Assembly: GCF_041601295.1 (NCBI RefSeq)
Contig: NZ_JBFIII010000055.1
Location: 1 to 19,892 of the forward strand
Origin: Immundisolibacter sp.
Lineage (GTDB): Bacteria > Pseudomonadota > Gammaproteobacteria > Immundisolibacterales > Immundisolibacteraceae
Direction of reading: 5' to 3'
Length of the DNA stretch: 19,892 bases
Under the pieces are notes generated by a model, which did no database searches, was not told the origin of the DNA, and saw only the letters and a list, made by a program, of their open reading frames with translations. The position numbers and the translations under genes were made by a program. This document shows, in pieces, positions 15,563 through 19,892 of this stretch; the first letter of the stretch is position 1, and every line of letters begins with the position of its first letter.

Positions 15563-16654
15563 TCAGCGCAGGGCGGACAACCAGTGCGCGTACGGTGCCG
15601 GCAACACCCAGGCCGGGTTGTCGATTTTCAGCTCACGCGCGGCCAGGTACGGCCAGTGCGGGTTGGCCAGATGTCCCTTGCCGATCAGCACCAGGTCCAG
15701 CTGTCCATTCTGTAGCGCTTTTTCGGCGACTGCCGGCTCGCCAAAACCCCAGGCGGCGGCCACCGGGATAGCGGCCTCGCGCCGAATCTGCCCGGCTATC
15801 GGACCCAGAAAGCCCGGCCCCCAGGGAATCTTGGCATTCGGCGCCGTGATGGCGATGCTGACGCTGAGCAGGTCCAGCCCACCGGCCTTGAAGCGGCGAG
15901 TCAGTTCGATGGACTCGGGCAGCGTTTGTTCATCCCGGCCATCGAATTCCACAACACCAAATCGCAGCGTCAGCGGCAGGTGTTCGGGCCAGACCTCGCG
16001 CACAGCGGCCAGGGTTTCCAGCAGAAAACGGCTGCGATTTTCAAAGCTGCCGCCATACGCGTCGGTGCGCTGGTTGGCATACACAGAAAAAAAGCTTTGC
16101 GCCAGATAGCCGTGGGCGAAGTGCAGCTCCAGCCATTCGAAGCCGGCATCCCGCGCGCGGCGCGCGGCGTCGGCAAAATCCTGGCGCACGCGGGCAATGT
16201 CCTCCAGCGTCATGGCCTTGGGCGGTTTTGGCAGATTGGCACCGGCCGCGACCGCCGAGGGCGCGATGGTCTGCCAGCCGCGCGGATCGTCTTCGGCCAT
16301 GTGATCGTCGCCTTCCCAGGGCCGGTTGGCGCTGGCCTTGCGCCCGGCATGGGCAATCTGAATGCCCGGCACGGCACCGGCCGCCTTGATGGCCTTCACG
16401 ATGGGCACGAACGCCTGTCCCAGATTGTCGTTCCAGATGCCGGTGCAGCCGGGCGTGATGCGGCCTTCCGGGGCCACGGCGGTGGCTTCCACCACCACCA
16501 GTCCGGCGCCACCGCGCGCCAGCCCGGCCAGATGCACCTGGTGCCAGTCGTTTACCCGGCCGTCGATGGCCGAGTACTGGCACATGGGCGGCACCGCAAT
16601 GCGGTTGCGCAGGGTGATGTCCTTGAGTGTGAAGGGTTGGAACAAAGCGGACAC
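15563..16654 (-). CDS. xenA: Old Yellow Enzyme family ene reductase, XenA-like
   Basis: This 363-residue FMN protein is very similar to Pseudomonas putida xenobiotic reductase A, recalled from knowledge of that protein: the two share the start SALF, PPMCQY, HAGRKASANRPWEGDDH and the end APYAHWL. The XenA active-site residues fall at identical numbers: C25, Y27, H178, H181 and Y183. XenA reduces activated C=C bonds (for example 2-cyclohexenone) and some nitro compounds with NAD(P)H. The start is GTG at 16654, preceded by CAGGA at a fair distance and giving the exact family N-terminus; the reading frame stays open upstream but without family similarity. Likely role: reduction of unsaturated ketones or electrophilic intermediates, or stress detoxification. 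Confidence 0.93.
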   Translation of the reverse strand: MSALFQPFTLKDITLRNRIAVPPMCQYSAIDGRVNDWHQVHLAGLARGGAGLVVVEATAVAPEGRITPGCTGIWNDNLGQAFVPIVKAIKAAGAVPGIQIAHAGRKASANRPWEGDDHMAEDDPRGWQTIAPSAVAAGANLPKPPKAMTLEDIARVRQDFADAARRARDAGFEWLELHFAHGYLAQSFFSVYANQRTDAYGGSFENRSRFLLETLAAVREVWPEHLPLTLRFGVVEFDGRDEQTLPESIELTRRFKAGGLDLLSVSIAITAPNAKIPWGPGFLGPIAGQIRREAAIPVAAAWGFGEPAVAEKALQNGQLDLVLIGKGHLANPHWPYLAARELKIDNPAWVLPAPYAHWLSALR

Positions 16655-16873
16655 GGTGGATTCCTGTGAGATTTGAGGTGGTGGTCGGGTCTGGACGATT
16701 CGCCAAACGTTTGAAAAATTGCGTGGCAAGCGGCGCTTTACCGGTCCTTGCGGCGGCTCGCTCAATGCGGCGTGGATCGTGACGCATCGTATCGCGGGTG
16801 GTGTTCGATCCTTAATTTGAAGCCGTCGCGGCGCAGTGCTACTTTGGTAACACCATAAGCTGGGGCACGGGAC
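16655..16873. promoter_or_regulatory. Divergent intergenic region, xenA / toxin-antitoxin
   Basis: The 219 bases between the divergent xenA and antitoxin genes show no supported small gene. Both promoters should be here. Close to the antitoxin, TGGTAACACCA (16845-16855, 4-bp arms about a 3-bp centre) lies about 19 bp before the ATG, where ribbon-helix-helix antitoxins usually bind to repress their own operon. The arms are short, so this site is tentative. Confidence 0.3.
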
Positions 16874-17158
16874 ATGACTACCACTTCGCTGAAACTGCCA
16901 GACGAACTTAAAGCGCGTGCCGCAGCGGCGGCAAAAACCCGGGGCATCACCACCCACGCCTTCATGCTGGAGGCGATTCGTGGCGCCACCGCAGCCACCG
17001 AGCAGCGTGCCGAGTTCGTGGCCGCCGCCCAGGCGGCTCGAAGCGACATATTGCACAGCGGCAAGGGCTACGCGGCGGACGAGGTTCACCAATATCTGCA
17101 CGCCAAGGCCAGCGGGGCTCCCGCCCGCCGGCCGAAGGCCAAGTCCTGGCGCGCCTGA
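16874..17158 (+). CDS. Ribbon-helix-helix antitoxin (CopG/ParD-like)
   Basis: This 94-residue protein starts with a ribbon-helix-helix DNA-binding region: the strand TTTSLKLPDELKARAAAAA, then a helix-turn-helix through TRGITTHAFMLEAIRGAT. The C-terminal half is alanine- and charge-rich (EQRAEFVAAAQAARSDI, then a basic tail) and would wrap the toxin. It neutralises the ParE/RelE protein encoded directly downstream, whose frame overlaps its last codons, and probably represses the operon. The ATG at 16874 is near a weak GGGGCACGGG. Type II toxin-antitoxin membership is inferred from fold plus neighbour. Confidence 0.85.
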   Translation: MTTTSLKLPDELKARAAAAAKTRGITTHAFMLEAIRGATAATEQRAEFVAAAQAARSDILHSGKGYAADEVHQYLHAKASGAPARRPKAKSWRA

Positions 17159-17451
17159 TTTATTCCGAAACCGCCCTCGGTGATTTCGAGCGCCTGACAG
17201 ACTTCTTATTGGAGACCAACCCACAGATCGCGGTCGAAACCGTCGACCTAATTGAGGAAGCGGTTGATGTATTGCGCAATCACCCGCTGATCGGGCGCCC
17301 GGTGGAGGCGGGGCTACGCGAGCTGATCGTCTCGCGCGGTCGCACTGGCTATGTTGTCCTGTACGACTTCGCGGCGACCGACGACGCGGTGCTGCTGCTG
17401 TCTATCCGCCATCAGCGCGAAGCGGGATACGCCGACTGGAGCGATCTGTAA
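17146..17451 (+). CDS. ParE/RelE-type toxin with non-ATG start (CTG)
   Basis: This reads as a ParE/RelE-superfamily toxin of 101 residues: ARLIYSETALGDFERLTDFL at the N-terminus, NHPLIGRPVE in the middle, LRELIVSRGRTGYVVLYDF and the terminal RHQREAGY typical of the family. Family members begin (M)ARLIYS, but here the first codon at 17146 is CTG. It overlaps the end of the antitoxin by 13 bp, as in intact systems. A TTG at 17209 would remove the conserved first helix. Either CTG initiates weakly or the start has been lost and the toxin is silent. ParE members poison gyrase and RelE members cleave mRNA; which applies is not decided. Confidence 0.75.
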   Translation: MARLIYSETALGDFERLTDFLLETNPQIAVETVDLIEEAVDVLRNHPLIGRPVEAGLRELIVSRGRTGYVVLYDFAATDDAVLLLSIRHQREAGYADWSDL

Positions 17452-17579
17452 ACGGGTAGCGCAAAGGCCAATTTTGGGAAGCCGGGTTAGGTGGTCATGC
17501 CGCGAGTCCGGCATTCCGCATGCCTTTGTAGTGCAATACGGCCTACCGGTGCGAGGGCGGTCGCTTCCGCGCGCCAACC
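17452..17579. other. Non-coding remnant downstream of the RAYT relic
   Basis: No gene is supported here. On the minus strand the RAYT frame runs on to a stop at 17489-17487, but the residues no longer resemble the family. The stretch probably holds sequence that replaced the RAYT 3' end. Confidence 0.3.
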
Positions 17580-17906
17580 CTGCCAGATGCCGCGTTCGCC
17601 ACGGGCAACGCGCGCCGGCGAACGCCGTTTGGTCGCCGGCAAGCGCCTGGAGAAGCCGCCCTTTATCAAGCGCCAACGGGTGGCGAAGGCCACGTCGCCG
17701 GGCAGCAGTTCAATGACGCAATGCAGGTGATCGGGCAAAACCAATCAGCCGTGGATGGCGAATGGATGCGCACGCCGCGCCTCGCGCAGACTGGTCCGCA
17801 GCGAGGCGATGTGTTGCGTCAGAAGTGTTCAACCACGCCGTCGCAGCGTGTTGATCGTGAAGAAATGCGTCCTGTCTGGGTGCCAGGTGTGTCGTTAGTC
17901 GGGCAT
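17580..17906 (-). pseudogene. REP-associated tyrosine transposase (RAYT, Y1_Tnp) relic
   Basis: Reading the minus strand from the ATG at 17906 gives a degraded RAYT in a single frame: HFFTINTLRRRG, then LRTSLREARRAHPFAIHG, then LVLPDHLHCVIELLPGD with the HUH-type HLH histidines, then FATRWRLIKGGFSRRLP and ARGERGIWQ. Three stop codons interrupt it, TAA at 17897-17895, TGA at 17831-17829 and TGA at 17747-17745. The last replaces the tryptophan of the expected HGWVVLPDH. Similarity stops at about 17580, so the part containing the catalytic tyrosine region is missing. These host-linked transposases maintain REP repeats. The gene is dead. It fills most of the 525-bp gap between the toxin and the methyltransferase. 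Confidence 0.82.
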
Positions 17907-17927
17907 GGTGTGGCTTGGCAGGAATGC

Positions 17928-17953
17928 GGCGCAATGCGCTGCGCTTTTTACGC
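17928..17953. repeat. Possible REP-like element remnant next to RAYT relic
   Basis: GGCGCAATGCGCTGCGCTTTTTACGC lies 22 bp outside the 5' end of the RAYT relic. It resembles the GGCGCAAT-GCGCTGCGC-ATTGCGCC hairpins that flank such transposases, with the right arm decayed. A single copy was noticed in the window, so membership in a repeat family is a guess. Confidence 0.3.
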
Positions 17954-17976
17954 AGGCTGGAACGGTGGACTGAGCC

Positions 17977-19110
17977 TCACGCTTTTTCAATTAGAAAGAG
18001 GAACTCTCTATTTGGCGCTTCAGCGTCCCGAACCCATTCATTTGTCCAGCGCATGTCGGCCATAACATTTCGACGGTAGTCGACTTCCACAACTTCAAGC
18101 AGCCGACCATTCTCCAGAATGACTCGATTGAGCTCCTCGGCAGTTGCTCGGCCGCCCGAGCTATAGGAGAGAAGGACGTGCCGCGCGCGAACTGACGTAA
18201 GTGTTTTCCGAATGGCCTCAACTGCAATGAGTTGACCCGCCTCATTCCGTCGGAAGTCCTCAAAGACCGATGCGGAGAGGGTGTCTGAGGTGTCTGCGCG
18301 CCGCTTGGCCTTGCCAAAGGTGGGTGGCTGATCGTTCAGAACTACAGACGTCCAAACGTGATAATAGGCTCCATAACGCACACGCGAAGGCGGCATTTTC
18401 TCGTTGTTGGACCCGTAAGGTGGGTCCAGGTACGCGAGACTTACATCAACTTTCGGAATGAGATCAAAGATGTCACTCCGATGGACGGTATGTGGCGCAG
18501 TCTTTGGCAGGAGCGAAGGTACTTTGAGAAAGAGTTGCTTGTATGACCGCGGAGACCATTCGTTCAAGTAGGACGCGTAATGTCCTAGCGTGCTGTCGAC
18601 CCCATCTAGTGCGCGAATCAGGCTTGTCAACAGAACCGCTCTCTCAACCGGGCTGACCTGAAGCCGATCGATTTCGGTGCGTATCGCGTCGAGGCGTCGC
18701 GTGTTGTGGCGCTGCCAGGGTTTTTTAAGTCCATCAGGTCCAACAGAACATCCATCCCCCGGATCACCGCCGTAGTGTTCCGTGAACCAACCGTCCAGTG
18801 GCGCGAGTCCATTCAAGTGCTCAATCAGTGGTATGTAGTGAGACTTGGACTGTTGATTCAACAAATAACACGACGCAAATACCTCAGACCATGCTGCGAG
18901 GTCGTTTGCGATAACTGTGTAGCCGCATTGCGCGAAGGCCTGCGATACGCGTGTGGTTCCGGAAAATGCGTCGAGTACTGTTGTTGGATTCACCTTTCTC
19001 GCCAAAGAAAGGATATGGGGAAGAAGCTTCTGCTTCGAACCAGCGTACTTGACGCCCTGAGTACTGGGGGTCTCAACTGCGAAGTCGTCGAATAGATCCA
19101 ATGCTTTCAT
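17977..19110 (-). CDS. Type II DNA adenine-N6 methyltransferase (D12/Dam-like class)
   Basis: This 377-residue methyltransferase has the alpha-class motif order: motif X KYAGSKQKLLPHI at 21-33, the SAM-binding motif I DAFSGTTRVSQAF at 47-59, and the catalytic motif IV DPPY at 229-232. A large target-recognition segment lies between motifs I and IV. It would methylate adenine N6 in a short recognition sequence and protect host DNA from the endonuclease encoded immediately upstream (1-bp gap). The start is ATG at 19110. GC content and codon use are lower than in the aromatic genes. The recognition sequence cannot be inferred. It lies next to the RAYT relic, at what looks like an island boundary. 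Confidence 0.9.
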   Translation of the reverse strand: MKALDLFDDFAVETPSTQGVKYAGSKQKLLPHILSLARKVNPTTVLDAFSGTTRVSQAFAQCGYTVIANDLAAWSEVFASCYLLNQQSKSHYIPLIEHLNGLAPLDGWFTEHYGGDPGDGCSVGPDGLKKPWQRHNTRRLDAIRTEIDRLQVSPVERAVLLTSLIRALDGVDSTLGHYASYLNEWSPRSYKQLFLKVPSLLPKTAPHTVHRSDIFDLIPKVDVSLAYLDPPYGSNNEKMPPSRVRYGAYYHVWTSVVLNDQPPTFGKAKRRADTSDTLSASVFEDFRRNEAGQLIAVEAIRKTLTSVRARHVLLSYSSGGRATAEELNRVILENGRLLEVVEVDYRRNVMADMRWTNEWVRDAEAPNREFLFLIEKA

Positions 19111-19111
19111 T

Positions 19112-19873
19112 TCAGCCCAAGCTCGATTTGCTTTTCTGGGTCTCGACGTCGGACTTCAGTTCTTCGAGGGCGGCCTCTTGTCCGACAGGGGTTGACAACA
19201 ACGCGTGCGAGAAGAGCGTGACCAAGATGGGGTTGTGTGTATACGTAATCCAGCCATCTGTGGCGCTGGTGAAATATTTCAGCCCATTTCGTGTGTGCGT
19301 CCAGAGTCCGCGCTGCAAAGCGTTGGCAGTCCCGCTGCCGTAGCGGACTTCACAAACGTAGTCACCCTCGGCATCGTAAAATCGATAAACAGGATGCTTG
19401 CGCCCCTTTCCTTCGCTTTCATAGATAACTCTTGCGACGCTCTGCATGGCCATCTCGTGGTCAAACACAAGCACATTGCATCTCTGTTTCTTTTCGTCGT
19501 AGATGAGTGGGAGTACATTCAGAGCACTAAAGTCCGAGAAGACCGGATCAGCCCACAGTGACGCTATGGCCTTTGCCCCTTCAATGACTACGCCCATTTC
19601 CTGAAGTTTCGGAAACATCAGGAAGTTCTTATCCGTCGAGAGCTGTAGAGGGCCGTCCCCGTAGGCCTTGAGACTTACGGGAAACTCGTCATTGGTAATC
19701 TCGTTGATGATCTTGATGTCTTCTTCGTGTTCCTTGGCTCGATACAGGTCTTTCCCGACATGAACAGACTTGAAGTCGTACATGTACTGATTGATGAACT
19801 CAGCAATCGCAATCTCAGCCAGGTCGCCATGAGTTTTGTTTCCAATTAGGCGCATGGTAAAGATGTTGCTCAA
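19112..19873 (-). CDS. Putative type II restriction endonuclease
   Basis: This protein of about 253 residues precedes the methyltransferase gene with a 1-bp gap, the usual layout of a restriction-modification pair. A PD-(D/E)xK-like core is visible: an N-terminal helix with E20 in GDLAEIAIAEF, then D52 in HEEDIKI and SLK at 67-69 in FPVSLKAYG, with serine where Glu or Asp is more common. The start could be TTG at 19873 or ATG at 19855 (MRLIGNK); the frame has no stop up to the window edge, so the true start could also lie further upstream. The exact family and cut site are not recognised. Low GC relative to the left of the window supports horizontal acquisition. Confidence 0.72.
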   Translation of the reverse strand: MSNIFTMRLIGNKTHGDLAEIAIAEFINQYMYDFKSVHVGKDLYRAKEHEEDIKIINEITNDEFPVSLKAYGDGPLQLSTDKNFLMFPKLQEMGVVIEGAKAIASLWADPVFSDFSALNVLPLIYDEKKQRCNVLVFDHEMAMQSVARVIYESEGKGRKHPVYRFYDAEGDYVCEVRYGSGTANALQRGLWTHTRNGLKYFTSATDGWITYTHNPILVTLFSHALLSTPVGQEAALEELKSDVETQKSKSSLG

Positions 19874-19892
19874 CGTCGTAGTAATAAGGTCG

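Noticed and set aside
16655..17224. Long N-terminal extension of the XenA-like protein
   Set aside because: The frame is open but would run across the antitoxin gene on the other strand and adds nothing similar to OYE proteins. The GTG at 16654 gives the XenA N-terminus exactly.
17209..17451. TTG at 17209 as start of the ParE/RelE toxin
   Set aside because: It removes the conserved first strand and helix (ARLIYSETALGDFERL), which is clearly encoded in frame upstream.

Overview
The window comes from a high-GC proteobacterium. By eye, positions 1 to about 17,950 look to be in the mid-60s % GC. The ABC permease at the left end resembles E. coli YadH, the OYE-family reductase closely resembles pseudomonad XenA, and a decayed RAYT transposase is present; all three favour a gammaproteobacterium. 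The density of Rieske oxygenases suggests a degrader of aromatic compounds, possibly polycyclic ones (an Immundisolibacter-like organism is a guess, not shown by the sequence).

Layout: (1) 1-1273, the end of a YadG/YadH-type ABC exporter. (2) 1511-3368 (+), a Rieske alpha/beta oxygenase pair (pair A). (3) 12151-3410 (-), eight tightly packed genes that look like one operon: a benzoate-dioxygenase-type Rieske alpha subunit without its own beta, a UbiD-family decarboxylase, a cytoplasmic Asp-box beta-propeller protein, an SDR dehydrogenase, a second Rieske alpha/beta pair (pair B), an AprA/FrdA-related flavoprotein and an 8-Fe ferredoxin. (4) 12326-14220 (+), a third Rieske alpha/beta pair (pair D), divergent from the operon. 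A perfect TetR-type palindrome, TGACCG-AG-CGGTCA, lies between the two start codons. (5) 16654-14281 (-), a XenA-type ene reductase and a luciferase-like flavin oxidoreductase. (6) 16874-17451 (+), a ribbon-helix-helix antitoxin and a ParE/RelE toxin whose expected ATG reads CTG. (7) 17580-17906 (-), a RAYT transposase relic with three in-frame stops. (8) 19873-17977 (-), a restriction endonuclease and an adenine methyltransferase, visibly lower in GC and probably acquired.

How the genes may work together (inference): the Rieske oxygenases would dihydroxylate aromatic rings or ring acids, the SDR would rearomatise a cis-diol, and the UbiD enzyme would remove or add a ring carboxylate. The flavoprotein/ferredoxin pair could supply electrons or carry out a separate reduction. 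No conventional Rieske reductase, [2Fe-2S] ferredoxin, ring-cleavage dioxygenase, UbiX or transcription factor lies in the window, so these must be elsewhere. The most unusual part is the eight-gene operon, above all its AprAB-like pair and its beta-propeller protein. No tRNA, rRNA or CRISPR array was seen.
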